Shown piece by piece: positions 1 through 8,664 of a stretch of DNA of 64,000 nt. The stretch comes from Anaerolineaceae bacterium (GTDB lineage Bacteria; Chloroflexota; Anaerolineae; Aggregatilineales; Phototrophicaceae): the NCBI GenBank assembly GCA_020634165.1, contig JACKCF010000001.1, forward strand, positions 62,001-126,000, written 5' to 3'. Position 1 is the stretch's first letter, and every line of letters begins with the position of its first letter. The translations under genes were made by a program, and so were the position numbers. The notes beneath the pieces are model-generated. The model saw only the letters and a list, made by a program, of their open reading frames with translations. It was not told where the DNA came from and did no database searches.

Positions 1-1378
1 GGCTTTCGCCAATGCCGGCATATTCAGGCGCGATGTCAGCACGGTCGTCATAAGGACGCTCAATGAACTGATCAGACGCTTCATAGCCACTGACCGCTGG
101 CGAGACCATCGTTGCGTTGGCATCGACCGGATTCATGTTGGCGATAGTTGGGGCCGCGCTGGCGATTTCATCGCGGTCGAAGCTCGCGCCCACCATTGTA
201 TAATCTGGGTCGTAGACGGGCTGATTCGGGTTGGGAATCGGTGTGCCGCTGCCACCATACGGGTCGAGCTGGCCTGTGCTGACCTCGCGCGCACCCTGAG
301 TATCGGGCAGGTAGGGCAGCGATCCGGCCAGTACCTCGTTCGGGTCCAGTTGGCCTGTTTCTGTTGGGGGCGCCCCTAACGTCAGCGGAACCGGCGGCTG
401 ATCGACCACCCATTGCTGGCTGCCATTGTCATACCGGAACCACTGGCGATTATCCGCGCCGTACTGCCACCACACCTGATCATTATCGAGGATGGCATAA
501 TTGCTGACGCGCTGTTGTAACTGGTCGTAGGTAATCAGGCCGTTATCGTATTGGCGGCGCAGGCTCATGACGGCCTGCTGTGTTTCTCTGAAACGCTTGG
601 CCAGTTCAACATCTGCCGGGTTAAGCGGACCCTGGGCAGCAGGCTGAATGGCTACCAGCGGTTCGGTCCCCTGCGGAACAGGGGTATAGCCAGAGGCAAT
701 ATCGTCGGTCTGCTCTCCCTGGAGTGCCGCAATTTGCTTTTGGTAGAAATCCATGTTGGCGGCGGTTTGCTCGCCGATTTGGCCCTCGTCCTGGGCTTCG
801 CCTGTCATTTCATCTTGCAACTTGGCGATTTGCTCCGCCATGTAGCTGGCGTTGCTATCGTCCTCAGCGGCTTCTTCGATAGCCTCTGGGCTTACTGCTT
901 CCATCGACTGGGTGATGACGACTTTTTCAGCACCGGAAAGATCATCGCCGACGGCCTCTACTTCTGAGGTGGCTGTCTGCTGTGCGCCACCTTCCATAGA
1001 CCGTAATGCCATTAATTCCGGCCAGCTAACCATATCTTCTGGGCGTGCCGGGGCTTCTTCGTCCTCAGCCGCTTCCTGCTGATGAACCAGATCAGCGATG
1101 AGGTCCTCTGGCCGCTGCGGTGCGACGTCCGTCACCGGCTTCATTTCAATGGTCTGGCCCTCTTCGTAGATGGTGTCTTCCGGCCTGGGGAGGTGCCAGC
1201 CGCCCTCTTCCTGGGGTTGAGCACCCACTTCCTCTGGCAATGCTGTGACGACACGCCACCCGGCAGATTCTTCGCTGGGTTTGGTGACATCACGCCAGAG
1301 CGTCGGCTTCGACGGCGCGCGCCAACCACCACTGTATTCCGGTTGTTCGTCAGAACTGTTCATAGGACGGTCAGACAT
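1..1378 (-). CDS. Acidic modular protein of unknown function, C-terminus cut by window edge
   Basis: The frame is open from an ATG at 1378 down to base 1, so about 459 N-terminal residues are visible and the C-terminus lies outside the window. The first 150 residues carry repeated tryptophan-containing blocks (GGWRAP, AGWRVV, GGWHLP) and PEDL/PEDM motifs. They are followed by a Glu/Gln-rich, probably coiled-coil segment. Around residues 240-320 there is a compact region with a short helix (SLRRQYDNGLITYDQL) and aromatic motifs (VWWQYG, QWFRYD, QWVVD). It resembles small domains found before zinc ribbons or transmembrane segments in Chloroflexota proteins. No signal peptide or membrane segment is visible in this part. 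The remainder is a low-complexity Pro/Asp/Asn linker. I do not recognise the protein; the coding call itself is secure from the long open frame and codon pattern. Confidence 0.75.
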   Translation of the reverse strand, partial: MSDRPMNSSDEQPEYSGGWRAPSKPTLWRDVTKPSEESAGWRVVTALPEEVGAQPQEEGGWHLPRPEDTIYEEGQTIEMKPVTDVAPQRPEDLIADLVHQQEAAEDEEAPARPEDMVSWPELMALRSMEGGAQQTATSEVEAVGDDLSGAEKVVITQSMEAVSPEAIEEAAEDDSNASYMAEQIAKLQDEMTGEAQDEGQIGEQTAANMDFYQKQIAALQGEQTDDIASGYTPVPQGTEPLVAIQPAAQGPLNPADVELAKRFRETQQAVMSLRRQYDNGLITYDQLQQRVSNYAILDNDQVWWQYGADNRQWFRYDNGSQQWVVDQPPVPLTLGAPPTETGQLDPNEVLAGSLPYLPDTQGAREVSTGQLDPYGGSGTPIPNPNQPVYDPDYTMVGASFDRDEIASAAPTIANMNPVDANATMVSPAVSGYEASDQFIERPYDDRADIAPEYAGIGES

Positions 1379-1679
1379 GGATGTTATCCCACTTGTGCTG
1401 TGCTGGATGTCGCTGCTGGTACAGGCATTTCGGTAACAAGCATAACGATAACGGACAAACCGATAACATTTGGTTTCATTTTAGTTATTACGCATTGGAT
1501 CACATTATACCCTATTGTGCCAGATTGTGTTCAATCGAGCGAACGTCCTACTTATCGTTTATTCAGTCGGAACTGGCACAGGTTTTTTATGGTCTGTGGC
1601 CGTTGCCCGATGCAGTTTGGTGCTATAGTGCGCATGACGGAATCCACAGCCTGTGTTACCAAATCAAGGAATAGCCATC
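1379..1679. other. Divergent intergenic region
   Basis: About 300 bases separate two divergently transcribed genes. The stretch is more AT-rich than its flanks and must hold both promoters, but I see no convincing -35/-10 pair, hairpin or small gene. An AAGGA motif at 1666-1670 sits correctly to serve the ATG at 1680. Confidence 0.5.
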
Positions 1680-2690
1680 ATGGTTACTGCCCTCAGAATT
1701 GCCACCTTCAACATGGAGAATCTCGACGAAGATAAAGTGCCGCCCAGCGATTATGATGCGCCGCTCTCAGTGCGTATCGCCATCATGCGCCCCCAATTGG
1801 AGCGCCTGAAAGCCGATGTACTCTGTTTGCAGGAGGTCAACGGCCAGGAGCGATCCGGCCAGAAGCGCCAACTGCTCGCGCTTCAGGAGATGATCGCCGG
1901 AACACGCTATGCCAATTATCACATCGCCAGCACTCTGACCTCTCGCGACGAACCGTACAACGAGCGTAATCTGGTCATCCTCAGCCGCTTCCCTATTTTG
2001 AAGTTCCAGCAGATTAAGCATGAACTGACCGATGCGCCCCTGTATCGTAAAGTCATGGAACGCCCTGCGGACCCTGAAGCGAGCAAAATCTCCTGGGAGC
2101 GCCCCATCTTCTATGCCCAGTTGGACCTGGGCAATGGACGGATTTTGCATGTCATCAACCTGCACCTGAAGTCACGCCTGCCAACGACCATCGAGGGCCA
2201 GATGCTCGACCGCTATACATGGAGTTCCGGCGCAGGCTGGGCGGAAGGCTCATTTGTCTCCGCGATGAAGCGTGTCGGCCAGGCGCTGGAAACGCGCATC
2301 CTGATTGACAGCATTTTCGATGTGGCCGAGATCAATGGTGATCCCGCGCCGTACATTGTTGTCTGCGGTGACTTTAACGCCGATATCGACGATGTGACCA
2401 TGAAGGCCATTCGTGGCATGGTCGAGGACACGGGCAATCCGGGGCTGGTCGGTCGGGTGATGGTCCCGTGTGAACTGAGCGTACCGGAACAGGCACGTTT
2501 TACGCTCAAGCACCTAGGGAAGGGCGAAATGCTCGATCACATTGTGGCGTCACGTGCGCTGCTGGCCTATTACCAGGGCACACAAATCCATAATGAAATC
2601 GTGCCTGATGAATCCGGCGCTTTCCATACCGATGCCAAATTCCCGGAAAGTGACCACGCCCCTGTTGTCGCCACATTTGAGCTGGAATAG
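1680..2690 (+). CDS. Endonuclease/exonuclease/phosphatase (EEP) family hydrolase
   Basis: A 336-residue protein of the EEP (DNase I-like) metal-dependent phosphoesterase fold. The start ATG at 1680 is preferred over an in-frame ATG at 1653 because AAGGA lies ten bases upstream and the EEP strand (RIATFNMENL) begins immediately after. Family motifs appear in order: ATFNMENL with the metal-binding Asn, CLQEVN with the metal-binding Glu near residue 51, INLHLKSR, CGDFNAD with the catalytic Asp/Asn near residue 228, and the terminal SDHAPV with the catalytic Asp-His pair. All expected active-site positions are present, so an active enzyme is likely. The substrate (nucleic acid, phosphoinositide or sphingolipid headgroup) cannot be told from sequence. 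There is no signal peptide, so it is probably cytoplasmic. It is a single gene with its own terminator. Confidence 0.9.
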   Translation: MVTALRIATFNMENLDEDKVPPSDYDAPLSVRIAIMRPQLERLKADVLCLQEVNGQERSGQKRQLLALQEMIAGTRYANYHIASTLTSRDEPYNERNLVILSRFPILKFQQIKHELTDAPLYRKVMERPADPEASKISWERPIFYAQLDLGNGRILHVINLHLKSRLPTTIEGQMLDRYTWSSGAGWAEGSFVSAMKRVGQALETRILIDSIFDVAEINGDPAPYIVVCGDFNADIDDVTMKAIRGMVEDTGNPGLVGRVMVPCELSVPEQARFTLKHLGKGEMLDHIVASRALLAYYQGTQIHNEIVPDESGAFHTDAKFPESDHAPVVATFELE

Positions 2691-2713
2691 TTTTTCGCAA
2701 ATCACGATCCTGC

Positions 2714-2744
2714 GTAGGGGCACGACACGTCGTGCCCTTTTTGT
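2714..2744 (+). terminator. Rho-independent terminator, palindromic repeat family
   Basis: Nine-base arms GGGCACGAC (2718-2726) and GTCGTGCCC (2729-2737) are followed by TTTTTGTTTT, 28 bases after the EEP-hydrolase stop. The hairpin is preceded by GTAG, matching related palindromes at 7367-7390 and 59586-59608. Confidence 0.85.
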
Positions 2745-2822
2745 TTTACGTGTTAACCATCGAATCAGCTTTCATAGGTCATAATAATAGCAATATTGCA
2801 TGATAGGTGGGGCCGCTGAAAA

Positions 2823-4253
2823 ATGTCTCTTTTTAAGAAGATAGTTGAATACATAATGGAATTCTTGTTTCAACCAAAACAGAAGCAAAAGCGAGAAGAA
2901 ATTCAGGCTCTACAATGGCAAGAACACATATTTCGGGGCGCAATCAATCGTGGGAATCGACAAGTCACATACGGCGACTATGACAAGGCTATTCGCGAAT
3001 ATTCGGAAGCTATTTCCATCAACCCAGAGATAAGCCTTCCTTACCACTCAAGGGGATGGGTACACCTTCAACGCAACCAAAATGATGAAGCCCTGGCAGA
3101 TTTCAACAAGGCGCTCGACTTGCAGCGTGATTTTGGTGAAGCTTTTCATGCGCGCGCTGAGGTACATAAACGACTAGGTTCCTATGATAAGTCCATCTCT
3201 GACTATAATCATGCGATTGCTATCTTTCCTGATAATAAACTTCTCTATTTTGATCGCGGCATCATTTATTGGTTGTCTGGCGATCATAAACAAGCAATCA
3301 AAGATTACAACAAGGCGCTTTCACTTGGCTTTGAAGATGCACGAGTTTTTCACAATCGTGGAGTCGCATATGCTGGAAATGGGCAATATCAAGAAGCATT
3401 ATCTGATTTTGATCGCGCATTGGAGCTAAATCCCGAGATGGTGACGATTTATCTTAACCAGGCAAATGCCTTTGGGCTTATGGGAGAAACAGAAAAGGCA
3501 TGTGCTTGTTTAGAAACCTTTCTAGCAATACCTCCAGATTTTCCATCAGCACATGTTCAGCGAGCAGAAGTACTCGCTGCTTTAGGTCGGCATGATGAGG
3601 CTATCGATGAATACAATCTAGTCGAACATGAAAATCTTAAAAACTTTACATTTTATAATAATCGTGGTTTTGCATATTACACGACGAAGCGACTTGATGA
3701 AGCCAGAGCGGATTATGAAAAAGCTATTTCACTTAGTCCCAATATGCCTCTTACTTATATGAATCGCGGTAGGTGGTATTCAAAACAGAAACAATATGAT
3801 GATGCCATCAATGATTACACTAGAGTAATTTCACTACATGGTGATTACACATGGGCCTACAACGGTCGTGGCATGGCATACACAGCAAAGGGGGATTACA
3901 CGACAGCGCTTGAGGATATTTCAAAGGCCATCGAAATCGGCCCAGAACATGCTTACCAGTATAACAATCGGGGTTGTGCTTACTTCCCACTCGGCGAATA
4001 TGAAAAAGCCAAAGCAGATTTCAGCAAGTCACTGGAATTGATGCCTGAGCATACCTGGGCACAGGCTGGATTAGCCATTTCCCATCATGCGCTTGGCGAA
4101 ATTGAGCGATCAAAAACGCTGTGGCAGCAGCTTGTCGATAAAGACGAGCGTCATCTGGATGTGGATTGGGTGGCAGAGGAATTTCTTTGGAGTGAGCGAC
4201 TAAAACAGGAAGCTCGTAAGCTCATCAGCACATTGAATGAGCCAGAGGCATAA
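2823..4253 (+). CDS. Tetratricopeptide repeat protein
   Basis: A 476-residue protein made almost entirely of tandem 34-residue TPR units, roughly twelve copies from residue 40 to 445. Each carries the usual pattern, for example YDKAIREYSEAISINPE, NDEALADFNKALDL and YEKAKADFSKSLELMPE. TPR solenoids bind other proteins; the partner is unknown. The N-terminus (MSLFKKIVEYIMEFLF) is amphipathic and could associate with membrane, but it is not a clear signal peptide. The C-terminal 40 residues leave the repeat pattern and end in a charged helix. The gene is more AT-rich than its neighbours on both sides, which suggests more recent acquisition. It stands alone between two terminators and converges on the cupin gene. 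Confidence 0.88.
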   Translation: MSLFKKIVEYIMEFLFQPKQKQKREEIQALQWQEHIFRGAINRGNRQVTYGDYDKAIREYSEAISINPEISLPYHSRGWVHLQRNQNDEALADFNKALDLQRDFGEAFHARAEVHKRLGSYDKSISDYNHAIAIFPDNKLLYFDRGIIYWLSGDHKQAIKDYNKALSLGFEDARVFHNRGVAYAGNGQYQEALSDFDRALELNPEMVTIYLNQANAFGLMGETEKACACLETFLAIPPDFPSAHVQRAEVLAALGRHDEAIDEYNLVEHENLKNFTFYNNRGFAYYTTKRLDEARADYEKAISLSPNMPLTYMNRGRWYSKQKQYDDAINDYTRVISLHGDYTWAYNGRGMAYTAKGDYTTALEDISKAIEIGPEHAYQYNNRGCAYFPLGEYEKAKADFSKSLELMPEHTWAQAGLAISHHALGEIERSKTLWQQLVDKDERHLDVDWVAEEFLWSERLKQEARKLISTLNEPEA

Positions 4254-4256
4254 AAA

Positions 4257-4275
4257 GGGCGCGACTATCGCGCCC
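4257..4275. terminator. Bidirectional terminator between convergent genes
   Basis: Perfect 8-bp stem GGGCGCGA/TCGCGCCC with a 3-base loop lies between the TPR gene stop (4253) and the cupin stop (4289). A-rich sequence on the left serves the minus-strand transcript. Confidence 0.8.
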
Positions 4276-4288
4276 TTGCAATGATGAG

Positions 4289-4684
4289 CTAGGCCAGACG
4301 TTCGTTGGCTGATAGGTGATTATATCGGCTGCGGACATACGCGAATTCGACATTTGCCACCGGAAAGGCAACCAGCAGGTGAGCGGGTTCATCACCCACC
4401 ACACGGAACCCATGTGGCACATTGGCAGGCATATAGATCGTCTGACCAATATGCGCCTCAACGCGCTCCTCACCGATTCTGGCGATGATACGCCCCGCGA
4501 GTACTGTAATCGCCTCTTCATGGGGATGCACGTGCATCGGTGCGCCTGTATCCACAGGTGAATGCAATTCCCAGATCGTCAGATTCTTCGCGCCTGTTTC
4601 GGCACAGATGAGGGTCCGTTGGGCCACATTCTTATCGCGGCCCCGCCAATCGACTGCCTGTGATGCGTGGTCAATGAGCAGCAT
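4289..4684 (-). CDS. Cupin-domain protein
   Basis: A 131-residue single-domain cupin. The first cupin motif is visible near residues 50-65 (MHVHPHEEAITVL) with the two His and one Glu metal ligands. The second motif, PANVPHGFRV near 88-97, has the third His. Small cupins of this kind bind a divalent metal and act as dioxygenases, isomerases or ligand-binding proteins; the specific reaction is not predictable here. The start at 4684 is supported by GGAGG eight bases upstream. Single gene, cytoplasmic, with the shared terminator at 4257-4275 downstream. Confidence 0.88.
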   Translation of the reverse strand: MLLIDHASQAVDWRGRDKNVAQRTLICAETGAKNLTIWELHSPVDTGAPMHVHPHEEAITVLAGRIIARIGEERVEAHIGQTIYMPANVPHGFRVVGDEPAHLLVAFPVANVEFAYVRSRYNHLSANERLA

Positions 4685-4842
4685 AAAGCCTCCTCAATTG
4701 GGTTAGCGTCGCCCTCATTATCGGATAGAAACGGTCATCACATCCCCCCAATGGTTGGTGTGTCGGAACGCGGCCAGATACGTTATACTGTGTCCATCAT
4801 CGGGAAAGTTTTATTTCATTCTCCCCAATACCCGTTTTGAGA

Positions 4843-4871
4843 ACAAAAAGGGCCTGACGAATCAGGCCCTT
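4843..4871 (-). terminator. Terminator of the VIT/VWA gene
   Basis: Ten-base arms AAGGGCCTGA (4848-4857) and TCAGGCCCTT (4862-4871) with a CGAA loop. A run of A on the plus strand gives the U-tract on the minus strand, 24 bases after the stop at 4895. Confidence 0.85.
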
Positions 4872-4894
4872 CGCTATTTATGGCTTTGTGCGGA

Positions 4895-7180
4895 TTACTC
4901 GGTGGCTTCAGGAACAATCTGGTAGGCGGTGCCATCGAGGACCACGATTACCTGATCGCCCAACGCCAGGTATTGGCCGGCATCCGGGAACTGGACCAAC
5001 AGGTCGAAGTATTCATCGCTCAGGAAGGTGATATCGACTGTTTCCATGGTATCCGGGTTGAAGGTCGTATCGGTCCAGATGCCATCCTGCCACAGGAAGG
5101 TTTTTCCGGCGACGGTCTGCACTGGGTTGGCCGGACGGAAGAAGCCTTCACCATCATCAGCATCGTAACCGGGTACGCCGGGTTCCTGGGCTGTCTCTGT
5201 CATAGCGCCACCCATGCCAACTGTACCGTCCGCACTCATCGTCGGAGCAGGTGTCGGTGACATGACCACCGACGCCGGGGCATTAGCACTTTGCAGGTCG
5301 AGGGCGGCATCAGCGGCATCCACAGCCGACGCGCCAGTTGAGTTGCGTGCCAGTTCGCCGGCTTCTTCTTCAAAGCTGTCCATTGCTTCGCGACGACCCT
5401 GTTCACTCAGGATGTCATCTTCTTCGATCAGGAAGCTGGTATAAGGCGTGATGATGCCATAGCGAATGCTGAGGTTGACCACGCTGTCAACCAGTTCATC
5501 GCTTTCGCCGTTGAGGCGAATGCTGTTCAGAAGGTCGCCGATGCGGCGGGTCGCCCACAAGCGTCCCAGGAAGCTATCGCCACCAGCTCGGCCAGGGAAC
5601 GCAGCATTGGCGAGTTGAACGGTCTGCTGCTGGCCGTTGACGGTACCTGTCAGGGTGATGGTCGCGCCATCGGTATCGCCACGATAGCGACCAATGATCG
5701 TTACCTGCTCACCAGCGAACAGATCAGGTAGCTGCTGCGGGTAAAGCAGTTCGGTGGTAATGCCATCGATTTGCAGCGCGATGTCATTCATAACGGGCGC
5801 GCTGATCTTGTTGTACAGGCTGGCGACTTCTTCGTCGATGCGTTCCGTCGGGCGGACATAGCTACCCGTTCCACGGAAGTCACGCACGAGGGCATCCAGC
5901 AGGAAGGTATCGACATCATCGCCAACGCCGAAGGTGAAGATACGGGCATTGGGTGAGGCTTCCTGCTCCAGATTGGCCAGGATTGCGCTGGTTTCCGTGA
6001 TGCCTTCCGTGGCGAGGCCATCGGTCATGAACAGAATGGTCATCGGGCGTTCCTGCGTAAAGCTGAGGGCTGTTTCCAGCGCGCCATTGATGTCCGTGCC
6101 ACCTTCGGCATACAGCGTATTCACCCAGCTAATGGCGGATTCGCTTTCACTGGCTGGCAGCAGTTCACGGGCATATACACGCCAACCAGTGCTGAAGGAA
6201 ATCACGTTAAAGCGATCCTGGCTGTTGAGGTTACGCAGCACGTATTTGGCCGCTTCACGGGCCTGTTCCCATTTGGTGCCGCCCATACTACCGGATTGAT
6301 CCAATACGATCACGACATCTTTGGGCTGGATGACACTATCATCCGCATTCAGCGGCGGTTGCATCATCAGCATGAAGAAACCATCTTCGTTGGCGCTTTC
6401 GCGGTAGGTTAGCAGGTTGATGTCGATGGTTTCCTGGCGCAGGCCATAATAGAGGCTGAAGTCTTCACCAGGGACAAAACCGCTCTGCTCAAAGCCAACG
6501 GTGAAGCTGTTGTCATCGGGACGGCTGATAGCGATGCGGTGGCTTGGCGAATAAACATTGCTGATGGCATTGTCATCGTGTACATCCACGCGGATGTTCA
6601 TCTGATTGATATAGCGGCTGGCGTTGCCATCGGCGTGCATGGGGTAGACGTAGTGCAGCAAGCCGTTGTCGATTTCCAGCAGTTGATCGTAGCTGATGTC
6701 GATTTTGCGCGAATCACCAGGGGCGATGGGGAACACATTGGCTTGCAGCAAATCCTGGCCGACGTATTCCAGCAGGGCCGGATCGCGATATTGGCGCACG
6801 ATTTCATCATAGATGGCGCGGGCTTCGGCAGCGGGCAGAATCTTGGCATCGATGGCCATGCCATCAACGTACATCGTCAGGCGCTCAACCGTTGCGCCCT
6901 GTGGCAGCGGAAACATGAAGGTGCCCTCTGCCAGCATTTCGCCATGATTGGTGAACTGCATCTCAACCAGCGTATTGGCGATCTGCTCATCAATGGTGAC
7001 GTTGACGCGATGGTAATCAATCGAGAGCCAGTCAGGATTGGTGGCGACGCCGCAGCAGATGATCGGCATCGGCTCAACAATCACATCCTGGGCGAAGGTC
7101 GGCGCAGCACTGCCCAAAATCAGCAGCAGGCCCATCAAAAATAGAACATGTAATTTGCGAGATTTTGCTAAAGCAGGCAT
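4895..7180 (-). CDS. Secreted VIT and von Willebrand factor A domain protein
   Basis: A 761-residue exported protein. Residues 1-30 form a signal peptide (basic start, LFLMGLLLILGSAAP core, cleavage after TFA). A VIT domain (vault protein inter-alpha-trypsin type) spans about 45-170 with typical motifs MFPLPQGATVERL and ARAIYDEIV. A VWA domain covers about 285-460 with the MIDAS metal site DQSGSMGG, GGTDI and FMTDG. The region after residue 600 is low complexity (many Ala, Ser, Thr, Pro) and is followed by a small beta-rich C-terminal domain. Such proteins are thought to mediate metal-dependent adhesion at the cell surface; the partner is unknown. No sortase signal or C-terminal membrane helix is evident. 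Monocistronic. Confidence 0.9.
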   Translation of the reverse strand: MPALAKSRKLHVLFLMGLLLILGSAAPTFAQDVIVEPMPIICCGVATNPDWLSIDYHRVNVTIDEQIANTLVEMQFTNHGEMLAEGTFMFPLPQGATVERLTMYVDGMAIDAKILPAAEARAIYDEIVRQYRDPALLEYVGQDLLQANVFPIAPGDSRKIDISYDQLLEIDNGLLHYVYPMHADGNASRYINQMNIRVDVHDDNAISNVYSPSHRIAISRPDDNSFTVGFEQSGFVPGEDFSLYYGLRQETIDINLLTYRESANEDGFFMLMMQPPLNADDSVIQPKDVVIVLDQSGSMGGTKWEQAREAAKYVLRNLNSQDRFNVISFSTGWRVYARELLPASESESAISWVNTLYAEGGTDINGALETALSFTQERPMTILFMTDGLATEGITETSAILANLEQEASPNARIFTFGVGDDVDTFLLDALVRDFRGTGSYVRPTERIDEEVASLYNKISAPVMNDIALQIDGITTELLYPQQLPDLFAGEQVTIIGRYRGDTDGATITLTGTVNGQQQTVQLANAAFPGRAGGDSFLGRLWATRRIGDLLNSIRLNGESDELVDSVVNLSIRYGIITPYTSFLIEEDDILSEQGRREAMDSFEEEAGELARNSTGASAVDAADAALDLQSANAPASVVMSPTPAPTMSADGTVGMGGAMTETAQEPGVPGYDADDGEGFFRPANPVQTVAGKTFLWQDGIWTDTTFNPDTMETVDITFLSDEYFDLLVQFPDAGQYLALGDQVIVVLDGTAYQIVPEATE

Positions 7181-7366
7181 CGGATGCCCTCCACTTGTCT
7201 AATCATGCTTCTGTGGAGTAGACGCCACCCGCCTGTTGTTTGTTCCAGCGGAATGTAAAGAGTTGTAAAGATTTTCTCCGTCACAAAGAAAGCAAACGAG
7301 GGATTGGTGAGGTGCTAGGTCACCCGCTTTTTCTTGCATGACCCCAACCACCGAATGACCGCCACC

Positions 7367-7390
7367 GTAGGGACGCAGCACGCTGCGTCC
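7367..7390. repeat. Dispersed palindrome GTAGGG family, copy without U-tract
   Basis: GTAG followed by 9-base arms GGACGCAGC (7371-7379) and GCTGCGTCC (7382-7390) around AC. It has the same geometry as the terminator at 2718 (GTAG prefix, 9-base arms, AC centre) but a different arm sequence and no run of T, so it may not terminate. Confidence 0.7.
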
Positions 7391-7470
7391 GAGCCAAGCC
7401 CAATTTATGCACCGTAAGGCGCAGCCAGCTACCCAGTATATTGAAAGGCAGGAGGATGGGGGGCTTGCTT

Positions 7471-8655
7471 TTAACTTTCCCGTTTCTTCTTCTGACCGGG
7501 ACGCCGCGTCTTCCAGCGGAAAGCCAGTAGGAACGCCACCACCAGCCAAACCATGCCCGCTATCGCCAGCGTGATTTGCCGCGCCTCCATCGCCGCCTGA
7601 TTACGCAGATACTCCAATATGGTAGGTGTCCCCTGCGCGACGACATCCTCCGGCGGCGTGATGAGGGGGTTGCCCTCGACAGCGAGCCAGCAGCCTAGTT
7701 CTGTTATCGATGTTAAATCACCTAATTCCGTTGGCAAATAACGCAAATCATTACCATAGAGATCCAAAATGCATAGTTTTGACAATTGGCCGATTTCCGC
7801 TGGTAGGCTCGTTAATTGATTGTAACTCACAAGTAAGTCGGTAAGGTTGCTAAGTTGGTCAATTTCTGCTGGCAGACTAGTCAGGTGATTTCCAACCACA
7901 GTCAATGTGGTCAGGTTGTTGAGTTGGAATAGTTCCGCTGGCAAGCTCATCAGCTGGTTATCACCAACAGCCAGCATGGTCAGGTTGCTGAATTGACCTA
8001 TTTGTGTTGGTAAATGTGTCAGTTGGTTGTTCCACACATACAACTCAGTCAGGTTATTGAGTTGGAATAATTCCAATGGTAGGTTCGTGAGTCGATTGGC
8101 ACCCACAGATAGGACAGTCAGGCTGTTAAGTTGGCCGATTTCCGGCGGCAACATCGTCAGTTGGTTGTGGTCCACGTATAGCCAAGTCAGACTGCTTAGT
8201 TGACCTATTTCCGGTGGCAGACTGATCAGTTGGTTGATATACAGGTTTAGCGATGTCAGGCTGGAAAGTTGGCTGATTTCGGCTGGCAGGCTTGTCAGTA
8301 GATTTCTACTCACATTCAGATTAGTCAAGTTGTTGAGTTGGAATAATTCCGGTGGCAGGCTCGTTAGGCGGTTGATGTTCGCATACAAAATGGTTAGGTT
8401 GGTGAGTTGGCCGATTTCCGGTGGCAGGACGATAAGTTGGTTGCCCCCCACATTCAGCCCAGTCAGATTGCTGAGTTGGAATAGCTCCGGCGGAAGTATT
8501 TCCAACCCCAACCAACGCAAATCCAGTTCAGTTGCCCCGCTGACCCGTGCCGCCTCAATGCGTTCGAGGGCGATATCATAGCCGGATTGCTCCTGGGCTG
8601 CGACCAGTCCGCTGGTCAGCAGCAGGGTGAGGATCAGCAAGAATAGGCGCTTCAT
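7471..8655 (-). CDS. Leucine-rich-repeat protein with signal peptide and C-terminal membrane anchor
   Basis: A 394-residue protein starting at ATG 8655, preceded by AGGTGA; a GTG at 8664 directly after the upstream stop is an alternative. Residues 1-20 are a signal peptide (RLFLLILTLLL). Residues 45-310 hold about eleven 23-residue LRRs of the NLTxLxVxxNQLxxLPxEIxQLS type. An LRR-capping tail with GNPLITPPEDV follows. A transmembrane helix (about 365-383) then precedes a short Arg/Lys-rich cytoplasmic end. The expected topology is an extracytoplasmic LRR horseshoe tethered to the membrane, suited to protein-protein contact. It lies directly downstream of, and in operon with, a paralogue sharing near-identical N- and C-terminal parts. 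Confidence 0.88.
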   Translation of the reverse strand: MKRLFLLILTLLLTSGLVAAQEQSGYDIALERIEAARVSGATELDLRWLGLEILPPELFQLSNLTGLNVGGNQLIVLPPEIGQLTNLTILYANINRLTSLPPELFQLNNLTNLNVSRNLLTSLPAEISQLSSLTSLNLYINQLISLPPEIGQLSSLTWLYVDHNQLTMLPPEIGQLNSLTVLSVGANRLTNLPLELFQLNNLTELYVWNNQLTHLPTQIGQFSNLTMLAVGDNQLMSLPAELFQLNNLTTLTVVGNHLTSLPAEIDQLSNLTDLLVSYNQLTSLPAEIGQLSKLCILDLYGNDLRYLPTELGDLTSITELGCWLAVEGNPLITPPEDVVAQGTPTILEYLRNQAAMEARQITLAIAGMVWLVVAFLLAFRWKTRRPGQKKKRES

Positions 8656-8664
8656 CAAGTTCAC

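Noticed and set aside
7199..7549. A 116-codon minus-strand frame overlapping the end of the LRR gene
   Set aside because: It overlaps the true gene in another frame, includes a dispersed palindrome, and has no signal or motif.
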